Shown here in pieces: positions 13,501-23,190 of a stretch of DNA of 64,000 nucleotides. The translations under genes were made by a program, and so were the position numbers. The notes below the pieces were generated by a model that saw nothing but the letters and a program-made list of their open reading frames with translations, had not been told where the DNA came from and made no database searches. Each line of letters opens with the position of its first letter. Position 1 is the first letter of the stretch. Origin of the DNA: Macrocystis pyrifera (taxonomy: Eukaryota; Sar; Phaeophyceae; Laminariales; Laminariaceae); assembly GCA_031763025.1 (NCBI GenBank), contig JASSKH010000017.1, positions 4,654,041-4,718,040 of the forward strand, in the 5' to 3' direction.

Positions 13501-16267
13501 TCCAGCGCCTTTTGCAGCGCTAGCGCGGCTGCTGCGGGCGGCGCTAGACCGAGCCGCGTCCGACCGCGAGTTTCTGCAGGCGCGGAACTGCCTCGTCACG
13601 TCGGGACTGTTCGCGGTGCGCACCGACGAATATGCGGCGTGGCTGCTGCCGCTGCTGGCGCCATCGTCGCGACCCGATAGCAGTGGCGGCGGCGCTGAAG
13701 CAACAGACCGGCCGAGCGCGGCAGCGGAGGCGGCGGCGCGGGGGGAGGGGGGAAGCAGTGGTGGAGGGGGAGGGGGAAGGCATTCGCTCTCAGCGGTGTT
13801 GGCTGACGTTAAGCTCGTGAGTGCAGCAGCTACCGCCGCCGCCGCCGCCGCCGCTGACAATGACCGTGGCGCGGTGGGGTGAAAATGAAGGGCTTTCCGG
13901 CGATGTAGGTAGGGGCGGGGGAGAGCGGGGGGGCGAGGACGGGGGTGGGGATGCCGTGGCGACAGCGGTGGGGTACCTGCTGCAGAGGGAGCTACGTTGG
14001 CACCCGGTGTGGTCCACGGTGGAGCTCTGGGAAGTTTCTATGTCCGACTCGGTGGTGATGGCGATGGAGGGAGGGGGCGCGAGGTCGGAGCGGTGGCTGC
14101 CGGCGGGAACGATGACCGCACTCGAAGAGGTATTTTAAGTACTGAAGTATATACACGGCAGTGGTACTCGCAGGTTTTTCACGCGCTCTTTTTTTTTTTT
14201 TGTACTTGTTTCTATTGTTTCTTCTTTTATTTCATCTTGTTCTTTTCTGCCTTTTGCCTTTTTTTCCCCGCCTCCCCACGTGCCGCGTACGGCGAAAAAC
14301 GTCGGAAGCATCCTCTGGTGGTGCATGCACCCTCACACGTTAGCCTATGCTGATCTATTCTGTCGTTTTCTTCCTCTGGTTCCTCCCCCTAGCATCTTCC
14401 TCCTCCCCGTGTCCTTCTCTTCCCCCCCCTCTCCTCTTCCTTCTCCTCCCTCCCCCCCCCCCCCCTCCCTCCTTCTTTCCCCCCTCTTCTCCTTCTTTAC
14501 CCCTCCTCTTCCTCCTCCCCCTTCCCCCGCCCCTTCTCCTCCTACTCGTCCCCCTCTTCACGCCCTTCCTCCTCCTGCTTCTCTCTCCTCCTCCGCCTCC
14601 TCCCCGCCCCTTCTGAAGGTTTCCTCTCTCTACATCCTAACCATGCTCTCTCCCCTCTGGCCACCCCACCCTCCGTGTGCTTGCTTGCCGTTCGTACGTT
14701 TCGTTTTCGTCGTTGTGCCGCGGGATCGGCAGCGCTTCGGAGGGGACGCTGCTCGCCGACAGCTAGACATGAAGCTGGGACAGCTGGCGTTCTTCGGGCA
14801 CTCGATGCTCGGGTGTGGCCTGTCACCTTCCGAGGTGCGTCCGCTGGTTCACTTGTTGCTCGTGATGGTCGTGATGGTGGTGGTAGTGGTGGTGATGTTG
14901 GTGTTGTTGGTGATGTTGGCTGTGGTGGTGGTAGCGGGCATTGATGGTAGGGGAGGGGGTGTACTACTCGACATCATGCGTGGCCGTAGTCGTATGACCG
15001 TAGACCCTCGCATCCCTACAGTGCCGGGACGGAGCACGTCGGGTTTTCACCGACCAGGCTAGACATTGCTTGTTTGCACCAAGCGCGAAGCGCCGTGAGG
15101 TGTCCGGCGGGTCGCATGAAGGGTGAGCTGCATCTTGCTAACAACCGCTTGTGAGGCGGACTCGGCTTTTGTGGATGACAACTTTCAATGAGTTAATTTA
15201 TTTTCTGGTGTGACCACTTCCAGAGGCAGCAATGGGGGTGCTATGTAACGGCCTCTCGGGTGCCTGATCGTAAACAATACCAGGTACGTGATACGATCAT
15301 TCCCCTTGTGCGGAGTAAAGTTTCTCCACCCCGCACAAATGATCTAACTCGACCGCCAACCGTGACCAACCGCCAGAAAACAACAAAAAAAAAAAACGGT
15401 ACCCTGGTTGTCTACAGTAGCTCAAGTAGTATTCGGCATGTTTTACATTGTCGCTGCCAACCGACGCCTACCCAATCTATTTGTAGTCTTTAGTTGGGGG
15501 GGGAGGTGGTGGTGGTGTTGGTGATAGTGGTGGTGGTGATGGTGGGGGTGGGGGTGTAGCGGGGGTTGGGGTGGAAGGGGTGCGGTGGAATGGAATGGGG
15601 GGGGGGGGGGGGTGACTTTGTCGCGCACCAGACACACCCCCACCCAAAACCTTCGCATAGAACAAAACAGAAAGAAAAAAATGCAAGCCTCGTCATATAT
15701 ATTGTATCTATAAATTCATACCTGGCATACAACGTATCCCACCAAACTGCTCTTGCGAACCTGCTGTCTGCTGCTGTTGGGGGGGGGGGGTGCGGGGGCG
15801 GTGGACAGGTCCGATCGCTGCTGCGCAAGTGCTCCAGCCTGGCGATGGAGATCCCCCCGAAGGACCTCGAGGATCTCATGGCGGTCCTCGCCTCGTTCGC
15901 GAACACCCCGGGGACGGTTCGAGAACATCCCCGGAGTGGAAACGCCTCTTCTTCCTCTCCGGGAGGGAGGGGGGAGGTAGGGGTTGCCAATATCACGGGG
16001 AGAGGAGGGCATTCTGGCTCGCACAGGCAGGGGGGGGGGGGGGGGGGGCGCCTCTTGGCCACTGGGGAGGCCGCGGCAAGTGTAGATGGGAGTGGTGACG
16101 AGGATAGTGGTGGTGGTGATGGTGGGGACAGTGAGAGCGGTGAAGGCAGCGGTAGTAGTGAAGGTGGCGAGTTAGGTAGCAGTGGCTCTTCCGAGTCTCC
16201 ACGGTCCTTGTGCTCTTCCGACAGCTCGGGGTCCGGGTTTTCTTTGTCTCCCGACCAGGCGCGATGA
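3091..16267 (+). CDS. F-BAR domain protein with C-terminal SBF2/KIAA0513-like module (multi-exon gene, 5' end missing)
   Basis: At least 12 exons are joined by GT..AG introns of roughly 170-1500 bases. The first five exons follow the F-BAR consensus in order. They have a helix with a LAKNLTTDVLDPLTELK core, a KYRRSHAK segment, a long Ala/Glu helix, then FQACEEQLVSEAQDGMRKHV and ANQQYDAQ, and finally a VNVEIDLRNFI segment. The N-terminal FCH helix of about 70 residues that usually precedes these is not found, so the gene probably starts upstream of the window or in an unseen exon. The middle is Ala/Gly/Pro-rich and probably disordered. The last four exons resemble the helical SBF2/KIAA0513-type domain (ARNCLVTSGLF; HPVWSTVELWE; FFGHSMLGCGL; LAMEIPPKDL). 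F-BAR proteins bend membranes and link them to actin or Rho signalling. The role of this fusion is inference. Confidence is good for the F-BAR part and moderate for the C-terminal family. Confidence 0.7.
3590..3700 (+). repeat. G-run-capped repeat, truncated copy (intron 1)
   Basis: After an interrupted G-run comes GGCTGTAGTCGTATGACC, then CGGGACGGAGCACGTCGG and TTTTCACCGACCA. These are the first 90 bases of the full copies at 7801-8345 and 14948-15480. Confidence 0.65.
4037..4108 (+). CDS. Exon: short F-BAR helix segment
   Basis: Twenty-four codons ending EKYRRSHAK before GTATGT. The acceptor at 4036 (GGAAAG) lacks a nearby pyrimidine tract. The alternative acceptor TTGCAG at 4060 would give a 16-codon exon in the same frame. 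Both options keep phase 0. The K-x-D-x-KYRKAHAK pattern is typical of F-BAR helix 3. Confidence 0.6.
4294..4331 (+). repeat. Poly-C tract of 38 bases
   Basis: Uninterrupted C-run in an intron. Others lie at 5237-5273 (37) and 10482-10541 (60). All can form G-rich structures on the other strand. Confidence 0.9.
4575..4620 (-). repeat. G-run-capped repeat, head only
   Basis: Reverse complement reads G-run, GTGTACTACTTATCATGCG, TGGCCATAGTCGTATGAC and then stops. It shares its head with the full-length copies. Confidence 0.55.
4740..5273 (-). mobile_element. G-run-capped repeat, full-length reverse copy
   Basis: Reverse complement of the copies at 7801-8345 and 14948-15480. Landmarks are the C-run at 5237-5273 (the G cap), GGCCATGCATGAT, a segment around GCTCACCCTTCACGCGA, GTGGCCACACCAGAAAA, and TTGTGCGGGGAGAAT toward the far end. 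It lies in an intron of the F-BAR gene. No coding frame is seen, so it is a non-autonomous element. Confidence 0.75.
5669..5887 (+). CDS. Exon: F-BAR Ala/Glu-rich helix
   Basis: Codes for MSVTLDKVREAMPSASNK and later AAQAAAEAAEEARRSCLASW, ending NAIQ before GTGTGA (phase 0). The strong helix with alanines and glutamates matches the long helix before the effector-side turn of F-BAR domains. The acceptor is uncertain. An AG at 5668 keeps phase 0, but the open frame continues upstream to 5393 through a Val/Gly low-complexity stretch. Confidence 0.6.
6481..6531 (-). repeat. G-run-capped repeat, head fragment
   Basis: GGCCATGCATGGTATTG followed by a C-run resembles the head of the family in reverse orientation. 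It is very short, so the assignment is tentative. Confidence 0.35.
6666..6806 (+). CDS. Exon: F-BAR C-terminal helix
   Basis: Exactly 47 codons between CCTCCTCAG and GTGTTT, phase 0 on both sides. EFQRVLTDFQACEEQLVSEA followed by GMRKHVVFESSSLANQQYD is the most diagnostic F-BAR segment here. It corresponds to the ..LQ..EE.R..FL...L.KY..L.......YD. motif. Confidence 0.8.
7075..7235. repeat. TCTG/GTCTG-rich minisatellite
   Basis: Irregular repeats of CTGTCTG and GTCTGTCTGCC in an intron. Confidence 0.8.
7374..7778 (+). CDS. Exon: end of F-BAR plus disordered linker
   Basis: Starts VMEAVNVEIDLRNFIRNARR after AAATCAG, completing the F-BAR domain. It then becomes a Pro/Ala/Gly-rich linker and ends QAFQKLFGVGP at a GTGGGT donor, phase 0 at both ends. 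A G-run-capped repeat begins immediately after the donor. Confidence 0.65.
7801..8345 (+). mobile_element. G-run-capped repeat, full-length copy
   Basis: Starts in a G-run, then TACTCGATATCATGTGG and a partly duplicated head, GGCCGTAGTCGTATGACC, CGCCGTGAGATGTTTGG, GTGAAGGGTGAGCTACAT, GTGGCCACTTCCAGAAA, CCGCACAAATGATCT, and ends near GCCAGCCGACGCCAATC. It directly follows the donor of the 7374-7778 exon. About 520 bases long, with no coding potential. Confidence 0.8.
8683..8787. mobile_element. 105-bp palindromic MITE with TA target duplication
   Basis: TTACGGGGGACCATAGT... is mirrored by ...ACTATGGGCCCCCGTAA, with TA dinucleotides on both sides. TA duplications and near-complete palindromy point to a Tc1/mariner-type (Stowaway-like) MITE. 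Two further copies sit at 23612-23717 and 23723-23828. Confidence 0.8.
9292..9408 (+). CDS. Exon: linker segment, unrecognised
   Basis: Thirty-nine codons between TATTTTCAG and GTAGGT, phase 0. It reads DLPAPPTKEPWVPPEVDG and then a helix-like CQQTLVELFHVPLMTK. The Pro/Trp-rich start could be a short binding motif. No domain is recognised. Confidence 0.7.
9455..9700. repeat. GCCTTTG-type minisatellite
   Basis: Degenerate repeats of TTTGCCTT / GCCTTGCCTT in an intron. Confidence 0.7.
9951..10031 (+). CDS. Exon: short linker segment
   Basis: Twenty-seven codons (EDISRYLDSTDPV, then an Ala-rich end) between ACTTCAG and GTAAAG, phase 0. No domain is recognised. Confidence 0.7.
10205..10305 (+). 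repeat. G-run-capped repeat, second subfamily, head only
   Basis: G-run, CGTACTCCTTTGTTGCTTG, TTTGACCATTGACCACGC, GAGACGGAGCACC. The same variant occurs at 51015-51110 and 63895-64000. Confidence 0.6.
10482..10541 (+). repeat. Poly-C tract of 60 bases
   Basis: Longest homopolymer in the window, 69 bases upstream of an exon. Its true length may differ in the living genome. Confidence 0.9.
10610..12541 (+). CDS. Large low-complexity exon region with frame switches
   Basis: Opens after TTCATAG with ALGITALAGGADVGETAAA, then LPSHYPMVTPAASVYEVLGF and RHAKNYADILAG, which look ordered. Gly-rich coding follows in this first frame to about 11240. Convincing coding then appears in the next frame (acidic EEDEEKEDEREQEK; ETPAEVVSSLF), then in a third frame from about 12000 (GSKGKVKSIKPP; AERPSVFAVTLAEDVLEAFY), and finally SDISGPVTVVAKAVEALL after about 12370. 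At least two of the switches, near 11240 and 12340, fall at G-runs. Hidden small introns, homopolymer errors in the assembly, or true frameshifts could each explain this. The end is probably the GTGCCC donor near 12540. Confidence 0.5.
13130..13300. repeat. TCTC-rich pyrimidine tract
   Basis: CTCTCTC/CGTCTCTC repeats in the intron before the exon at 13355. Confidence 0.8.
13355..13816 (+). CDS. Exon: start of SBF2/KIAA0513-like module
   Basis: Begins ACGDSPSSSNRLLIALCQRA after GAGTAG and ends LSAVLADVKL at a strong GTGAGT donor, phase 0. FAALARLLRAALDRAASDRE and ARNCLVTSGLFAVRTDEY look like the helix pair of SBF2/KIAA0513-type domains, which carry an ARN-(L/M)-(V/M)-x-S-x-F motif. A Ser/Gly-rich insertion separates the helices. 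Family assignment is by pattern memory only. Confidence 0.6.
13986..14129 (+). CDS. Exon: conserved HPxW..xxWE segment
   Basis: Forty-eight codons after GCTGCAG, starting RELRWHPVWSTVELWE and ending LEE before GTATTT, phase 0. The H-x-x-W then W-E spacing matches the aromatic core of SBF2/KIAA0513-like domains. Reading the preceding 169 bases as an intron restores a continuous frame with the previous exon. Confidence 0.6.
14733..14834 (+). CDS. Exon: QLAFFGHSML helix
   Basis: Thirty-four codons between ATCGGCAG and GTGCGT, phase 0. QLAFFGHSMLGCGLSPSE matches the F-x-x-x-M-L-x-x-G-(V/L)-x helix seen near the end of SBF2/KIAA0513-like domains. Confidence 0.65.
14948..15480 (+). mobile_element. 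G-run-capped repeat, full-length copy
   Basis: Third full copy in an intron of the same gene. It has a short G-rich cap, TACTACTCGACATCATGCG, GGCCGTAGTCGTATGACC, GTGAAGCGCCGTGAGGTG-like and GTGACCACTTCCAGAGG segments, and the end GCCAACCGACGCCTACC. It aligns over its length with 7801-8345. Confidence 0.8.
15809..16267 (+). CDS. Terminal exon and stop codon
   Basis: VRSLLRKCSSLAMEIPPKDL and a short helix finish the ordered module. A Ser/Gly/Asp/Glu-rich tail of about 115 residues follows, ending SLSPDQAR before TGA. The acceptor is TGGACAG, phase 0. The acidic Ser-rich tail is probably disordered and phosphorylatable (inference). Confidence 0.65.
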   Translation, partial: VRSLLRKCSSLAMEIPPKDLEDLMAVLASFANTPGTVREHPRSGNASSSSPGGRGEVGVANITGRGGHSGSHRQGGGGGGRLLATGEAAASVDGSGDEDSGGGDGGDSESGEGSGSSEGGELGSSGSSESPRSLCSSDSSGSGFSLSPDQAR

Positions 16268-17244
16268 TGGCGGGGGGAGCGGTAGGGGCAGGAGGAGCGA
16301 GCGGGGGCAAGGGCGAGGGGGGGGGGGGGGGGGGGGGGATTGGAGCGGAGCGCAGGAGGGGCAGAACCAGTGGAACTTTGCCGCCTTGTTGTGCGATGCC
16401 TCACACGAAAACGGCGGGAGAGGGCGGGGGGGGGGGGGGGGAGGCTCGAGAGAGGGACAAGAAAGAGGGGGGGGGGGGGGAGAGCCAAACACAGACAGGG
16501 GCAGAGACCGAACGGACGAGTGCGCCTATGACGTCATGCGGCCCTTCTGTCTCGTCTGTATGATATCCCATACCTGTTGTAAACGTAGTAGCAGTCAAGT
16601 CGTCAGTATTTTTTTTTTATGCCGATCATTTGGGCCACCCCGCCGTTTTGTTCGCCGTTGTAGTGAGGGAGGGGGGGTTATTTTCTGATGTCGTTTCTTG
16701 TCTGTTGCTGATTGCTGCCGTCGTGGCTCTGTGAATCGTCTGCTGCACGTCTGCTATATATGCGCCTGCTTGCCTGTTGCTGGTCTGCTGCGACAGACTG
16801 CCCTAGCTTTCTCGACAGGCAGCAGCAGAGCAGTCGCAGTTATTTTGCGGTTGCAGCAAGAGCAAGAGCAATAGCAGCAGCAGCAGCAGCAGGGCGTTGA
16901 GCGTTGGGCGTTGCCCAATCCCAACTACTGTATCGTACGTCGCTAATCACCAAGAAGCCAACGATGTTTTATGAACGCTAAAGGCGGGCGGGGGAGGGGA
17001 GGGGTGAAGGGACTGTATTAACCGAGCAGTGGTGGCAGCGGCGGCGGCAGCGATGGGGGCGGCGGTGCGGAGCTGCGGTGTTTGCGGTCCGCTCCCCCAT
17101 ATGCGGCGTTTTTCGAGCTCATTGGCTGGGCTAAGCTATAGGCTAGACGGGGCGGGACTGGACTGGCTTGGGTCCCAACGGGGCGCACACAGCTCTATTT
17201 GTTGCTCCAGTCTGTCCGTCTCCCGTTTTACATCTACAGGTTAT
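16268..17244. other. 3' flank of the F-BAR gene, no further gene
   Basis: G-runs and a CAG-rich patch near 16880. No domain-like frame is seen. Transcript end not determined. Confidence 0.5.
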
Positions 17245-17492
17245 ATTTTCCGCGTATTTTTCCTTCCGTTTTCAGTTTTTCAGTGTCCGTCCTCCGGTTT
17301 TCGGTTTCCATTTTCTGGATTCCGATTTCAGGTTTCCTGGGTTCCGTTTTCTGGTTTCTGGGTTCCGGTCTCCGTGTTCTGATTTCCGGTTTCCGATTTC
17401 CAGTTTCCGGTTTACCTTTTGCGGCTTCTGATTTCCGGCTCCCGATTTTCTTTTTCCGGTTCCCGTGCTCCGGATTCCAGCTTCCGATTTCG
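17245..17492. repeat. TTCCGGTTTC minisatellite
   Basis: About 250 bases of degenerate repeats built on TTCCGGTTTC/TTCCGATTTC, about 7-14 bases per unit. Open frames here are repeat artefacts. I found no clear inverted termini. Confidence 0.8.
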
Positions 17493-20400
17493 ATAGGGGA
17501 GAGTGGAGAGTGCTGCGGCACACGGCGGAAGGCAGGAGGAAGAAGTTTTGTTTTGTGCACGAAGACGGCCGAGGAGGTTTTTTCGATTTGGGGAGAATTT
17601 TTTTATGTTGCGGCTGATGCTGCTATCCATTGGTGTGGATGTGTTTGTGCCGAGTAATGACTATTTATTTTGTATGCATGAATGTGGGTGCCAGGCTCTC
17701 GACCCAACCGTCGCATGAGACGCCGATGAACGATACGACCTGGCGTCTCTTCGACGCTACTCAGACAATAAAGGGAAATGCTACAGACTCAAGCGGAACC
17801 TGAGTCCGTGCTGATATTATGCGGGTATGAATACTAATGTTTTCCTTTTATCCCTCTTCATGATATGCGTTCTTGTTGTCGTGCTTTTCTTGCGTCAGTG
17901 TATGTTCTGTCTTGCTTCAGCACTCGTTTTCAGATTTTATTTTTACTTTATTATGTTACCTACTTTTGTATTCATAGCAGGGTGCTCGTATTATTATTTA
18001 TAGTTATAGTTCTTATTTCCTTGTCCAGGTTTGTTTTTGTTGTTGTACTCTCTTTTTCGTACCCGGTACTTTGTTGGCGTTTGATACGTTTGCTTACAGG
18101 TACGTGTACCTCGGGCAAGTTGCGATATTTTTTGTTTTCCCTCGCCACGGACGACAGAAGAAACTTTAGCTCTTTTGGTACAAAAAAAATGTATCAATCG
18201 TTACGGAGAGAGGCAGCTTTTTGTTTCGCAACGTTTGGGCAAAAACCTACTCTGTATCTCTGGATGGAAATGTAAGGAAGGACCGTTTGGTCCTCATACT
18301 CATAATCCAACTGCCCTTAAGTTTCCGTCCAGAGTGGCGTACTGTGATATACTATTAATAGTAGGGTACCCATTTCAAGACCACCCCGTGACAATCCACA
18401 AACGTGGTACTATTATCGCTAGTAGCATGATATTTTATATTTTTACCACAGTACTGACCACACTAATTCCGAATATTTTGTCTCGTGACAAGCCGATTTA
18501 CCTGGTCTTATTAAGGTCGTTACTATCGAAGAGCTTTTTTCTTTTTTTTTCAAGAATTTCCATATTTATTTATTTGTCAACTTCTTCATCAGCGGCATTT
18601 TTTTTTACTTGGAACTAGGAAAGTTAAATTTCACAAATAATTGTGACAGAACGCCTCCAAAAAAACAAAACGGAACAAAAACTCTCCGGCCCGCACCGAA
18701 CCTTATGGTTCCAATTTGTTGGCTGTGCTTTATCTGAGATAGTGGCGAGCACAATGTTCATCTTGTTGCCGCGTTTTTTTGTTCCGCAAACATATGTACG
18801 ATAATATATGCCCTGGTGCTATATACCAGAACGATACGTAAAATTTGTAGGTATGGCGTATACTTGGTCGAGAACGATACGTACGTATGATCTTGGAAAT
18901 GTATAGGTACTATTAGTGTTAATATTTATTTTTGCCATACGCACTGCTGTTGCACAGCCTTCACGCTTTGGGTGGCGAAATAAATTTATATCAGGAAGAT
19001 GAAAGAGCCACAAAGTGGTACCATAACGTGCGATCGTTCTATCTCCCGAAAAAATGTACCCCCTTCACGCATCGGACAGAGATATCACTGAACAACTTCG
19101 CATGATCTACGAAGACCTGCCCGGCGGCAGATATAGGTTCATTCCTGATTTGTATGATCTATTCACGGCGGAGCAGTTCATCATGTTGCCGGAACTGTAA
19201 TCTACCCCGCCTGGAAAAAAACCACGTGGGTCCCGTGAATCCTGGGTCGGATCTTCCGTACCACGTATACAGATCTTGTACATTAACTTACAACGAACGG
19301 CAGGTTGGGATCTACTGCTTGTAGATCTACAGCAAGCAGCAAGCAATAATAGATCATGATCTGTTGTATTTTGGCTGTTTTACGACCGATGGATATCGAT
19401 CTCAGGCAGAGGCGGCGCGGACAGCCGTCAGGCTGATCCGTAGTGATGCTGCATCGGTCTCATGTATGATCGACCAGATTCGCGCAAGACGTCCTATTAT
19501 AGCAGATAGGTTTAACAGGCGCTTTCCGGCCCACGCATAGATATCCTAATAATAGATGAGCGTAACGTCCACTACGAAACGGAACGTCAGCTCATCATAT
19601 GATTCATTCGATAGTTTGTGTCGAAACGGCACATTGTAGAATAAGAAAAACCTCGGCGAACGTCGAACGTCACAAACACACAACCTGCCGTGATCTGTGC
19701 AGCCGCGTTCTTCCATGGAACACTCAGTCAAGGCCGGGCCAGACCAACAACAAGCGATCACAGGATAAGACTGCAATCGGCACGGAGGTCTCGCCCCTCC
19801 CCGACTGTTGGCACTTTTATTCCACTGCGGCTACTTTTTTACACCAGGTGCAGTACGAACGTACTTTTCGTGTCGAACACGTTTGGGTCGGACGTTTTTT
19901 TTTCAGTTTGAGCTCGTATTACTGCTGTGGTGGTCGAGCTCTGACATAAAAACTCGCTCGCTCCCTATATACCGTACTGTTCGCTGCGCGGTCATGCCTC
20001 TGCGCCGCACGTTCGTCGACCCCAGTGGGTGAAAGCTGTGCGTGTGTTGACTACAGATAGATGACAAGCAACCAACTCTGACTGCAGCATCACCGGAGAA
20101 GAGTTTATTTGACATCCGGCTGCTGCTGCTGGGTTGGCCCACAACAACACCCGACCTACTGTGCACGGGACACGAGCGAGCGCGTTTTATTTCAGGTGTG
20201 TGGGGGCATTCTCTTTCTTGTTGCTGTGTCAAGCCCGGCGGTGCTGCTGGTGGTGCTTGTATTCTGGGGACGGCGACTGATATTGGCTTGTCCGCGTGCT
20301 CCTTACTGCGGATGGGTGCGGTTGGTATACCGTGCGCACTTGTACGTGACCCTTTCAACAGTAGCTTTTGTCACTTGACTGCACGAGGAAGCGCAAATCG

Positions 20401-21480
20401 GTACTCGTACATAAAACTTCAGTTTTTTTCGAGATGGGGTTCAAAGATAGATACGCGTGCAAGGTCTCTTCTTCTTTTTGTTTTTCTGGCGCCGTCTCAA
20501 AGCCATCGAACGCGGAGATCGTTCGCTTGCCGTGGAGTGTATCAATCCCCACTGGACGGTAATATAAACATCATTTGTACACTGACGTGAAAATTGAACG
20601 GTGACTATATTTACGGTCAGGGTGGTACTTAATATACAGCGGACGTCCAAATCAAGTCCTTTTCTCTGCTCGTCCAGAGTGTGTTTTTGAATAGAAGAAA
20701 TACGCTCGCTCGAATCGTCGATGTATTCTTTTGTATACTGTAGTATTCTGTTGCGATGTCCTGGATCATTTGATGTAAGTATTGGATTTTTGGATGAGGC
20801 CTCCTGCGCCGACCCGTGGTCTCGCCCATGCTTCGTTGCGTCGTTGACGAGTGTTTTAAGCTCTAGAAAATGGACCACTGGTCGGATGCGTAGTTGTCGC
20901 ATCCAAGCTTCTTTAGGGAGCCGATCGAACCAAAGAAGTATATCTACACGAGGGAGTTACTACTGAAGACTCTGTGTAGATTTTCTTTTTTTCGTTTCCT
21001 CTTGTTTCCTTCTTTTTCCGGGCAGGGGGGGGGTATGGGCGATTAACGTTGAAGCTAGTGCTAAACATTGACGGATGAAAAACAAAGTAATAATGTACGT
21101 ACGTGACACTATTTTTTTTGTTGGGAGGAGCAACCTATTACTGCTGTCCTCGCCTGCTCGGCCCTGCTCAGCCTTGCTCAGCCCACTATCAAGAATAATA
21201 AATGGCCTATACTCAATCAGCGCCGACTGAGTACCGGCTACACCCCTTCTAGCCAACAAGCAGCTCCTTTTTTGCCTTTATCGCCAGGTGGGTAAAACCT
21301 CTTTGGCGACCGAGGAAGAGGCGAACGTTGACCATATGTTTTCCCAGAATAAATCCATCCCATCTGCTGTAGCGTATTTACTGGCATGATATTTTGCTGT
21401 CTGATCCCTCCAACTTCCCTTCCCTTCCTTCCTTTCGTAACTCAGAGATGCGGTGTCACTCTTAGTAGTAGCAGAGTGTT
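17493..21480. other. Gene-free stretch
   Basis: AT-rich DNA with no supportable gene. A segment near 17690-17820 (GTGGGTGCCAGGCTCTCGA ... CCTGGCGTCTCTTC ... AAAGGGAAATG) is a diverged relative of pieces at 21529-21560 and 21825-21905, so it is repeat debris. Confidence 0.5.
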
Positions 21481-21528
21481 ATGAGGAATCCCCTGGGCTG
21501 GGTAATCGATCGATCTTTTACCCCTATA

Positions 21529-21640
21529 TGTGGGTTCCAGGTTCTCGGCCAGACCGTCGCATGGGTGTTGTCCCGCGGAGGTCCCACCATTCGCCGAGGT
21601 CGTGGATATCCGTATATCTTATTGTACGACTGTGGTCATC
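21529..21640 (+). repeat. Dispersed 110-bp repeat, copy 1
   Basis: GGTTCTCGGCCAGACCGTCG, GTCCCGCGGAGGTCCCACC, TCGTGGATATCCGTATATC. The same block occurs reversed at 25862-25985 with high identity. Confidence 0.75.
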
Positions 21641-21894
21641 CATATTCCATGACTATTTGTTGTCGTCAGCAGAGATGTCGTCAGCGTGACATTGTCCCGT
21701 GACAAGTAGTCACTGCAGATTGGAATGCAAGGCCCGTGCCTCGCACACACTCTCTCTTCCTCTCCCATCATCGTTGATGGTTGTTCGTGAGATCGTCCGT
21801 ACCGATCCTATACCAAAACCTGGCGTGTCTTACACGCTGCACCCTCTAAGAAAGGGAAGTGCCACAGATGTTGAGTCGAACCTGGGGTCCTCCC

Positions 21895-21976
21895 CACATA
21901 TAGCTCTGTAGGTAATACCTTCACATTTGATGTCGTCGAGGACACGGGTTCGAGTCTCTCTTCGAACGTTTCTTTT
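21895..21976 (+). ncRNA. tRNA-derived SINE, family 2
   Basis: ATAGCTCTGTAGGTAAT (box A-like), then ACACGGGTTCGAGTCTC (box B), then a short tail and a T-rich stretch. The acceptor arms do not pair, so it is a degenerate tRNA-derived sequence rather than a working tRNA. A head sequence (CCTGGGCTGGGTAATCGATC) lies at 21487. Confidence 0.55.
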
Positions 21977-22244
21977 TTATAAAATTACGAAATACGTCAG
22001 CTCTGAGTTCGACTGATTAAGTAGTTGATACTCAACTTTGCAAGCTGCGTAATACGTCTCGTCTATATTCTATTTTTACTGAATTTCAAAAGTGTTATAA
22101 TACGTTTCTTTTACAGAAACGCTTGCGCGTGCGTCCCTAAAAACATATCTCCCTGGTTCCCCAGGTATTGCAACGATGCGGGTATGTCAGCGTACGGCCG
22201 TACACGGTACCGACGCCCCAAAGATCCCGCCGTTCAGAGGGGGG

Positions 22245-22325
22245 GAGAGTGTTGTAAGGATCACCCTGGGCTGGGTAGTCGATCGATCTTGACACCTTTG
22301 GCTCAGTAGGTAATACCCTCACGCA
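22245..22325 (+). ncRNA. tRNA-derived SINE, family 2 (head fragment)
   Basis: CACCCTGGGCTGGGTAGTCG, then TTTGGCTCAGTAGGTAATA (box A). Sequence after the A box departs from the family before box B, so this is truncated. Confidence 0.5.
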
Positions 22326-23079
22326 CTCCTTCCCACTTCCTACTGCGTGCGAACGGTGCTTGCCTTTTATCGCGAGCAGGGTTCATTCAGCACGTTCGTC
22401 CCTCGCCGGCTCGCGAGTTGATCGGAACGACAGCCGGAGGGGCGGAGAGGCCTCCGGCCACCAGAGGTATATACGTATCACGCAACAAGAGCAGCTATTG
22501 AAACACAGCAAATCACAACCAACTACAGTGGCGTGTAAAAACATGGGGGGATGCGCGGTTTTTCGGTCCACCACCCGTTCTGGTTACTATAATATAGCCC
22601 TTCGAAAATACGCAGATGTCATGTGATGGCGAGAGCAACGTCTTCGTATTGTGTCACAGAAAGACACACGCGTGCTACTACTGTACAAACTACAGCTGCT
22701 ACGTACGGTATGGATATTGTTATGGTGTCCCTCTCCCCTGTTGCGGCGTTATGAGTTGTAGCAAGTGTCCCCTCATCAATGCCTGACAGGCGCTATCGCC
22801 TGCCTGGATGATGGATGTCTTGCCCCTTCGTTCAGAAGACACCCGGCGAGCAAGCAAGCAATTAATACAAGAATGATAACCTCCAAGCACCCCTCGTGTG
22901 ACTGACCAGAACAGAGCCAGAAGCACCACCTGCGTAGCAGTGCAGTAGTCGGTCCCTCTACAGTAGGTCCATACTACCCCTTGCACATAACAACATGCTA
23001 TAACAGACGCTTGCTACGATAGGAGCACTAGTGCTGTACTATTTTTTGGCCCAAACCTTTTCTGGCCGACGGGGGCTCC
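22326..23079. other. No recognisable feature
   Basis: No gene, repeat array or terminal inverted repeat is seen. Confidence 0.4.
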
Positions 23080-23190
23080 TTAGCCCTTCTAGGACTGCAG
23101 TCAGTCCTGCTTGGTGGACAAACTACTTGAAACTTGAGTGGTTTGTCTCCGAAATGGGACTCCGCAGTTTTAAATGGGTTGCTGAAAGTG
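23080..23190 (+). mobile_element. MITE-like repeat, CTGCAGTCCCG family (copy 2)
   Basis: GACTGCAGTCAGTCC near the left end, GACAAACTACTTG, AGTGGTTTGTCTCCGAAAT and GGACTCCGCAGTTTTAAA at the right end form imperfect inverted termini shared with 25318-25404. Confidence 0.5.
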
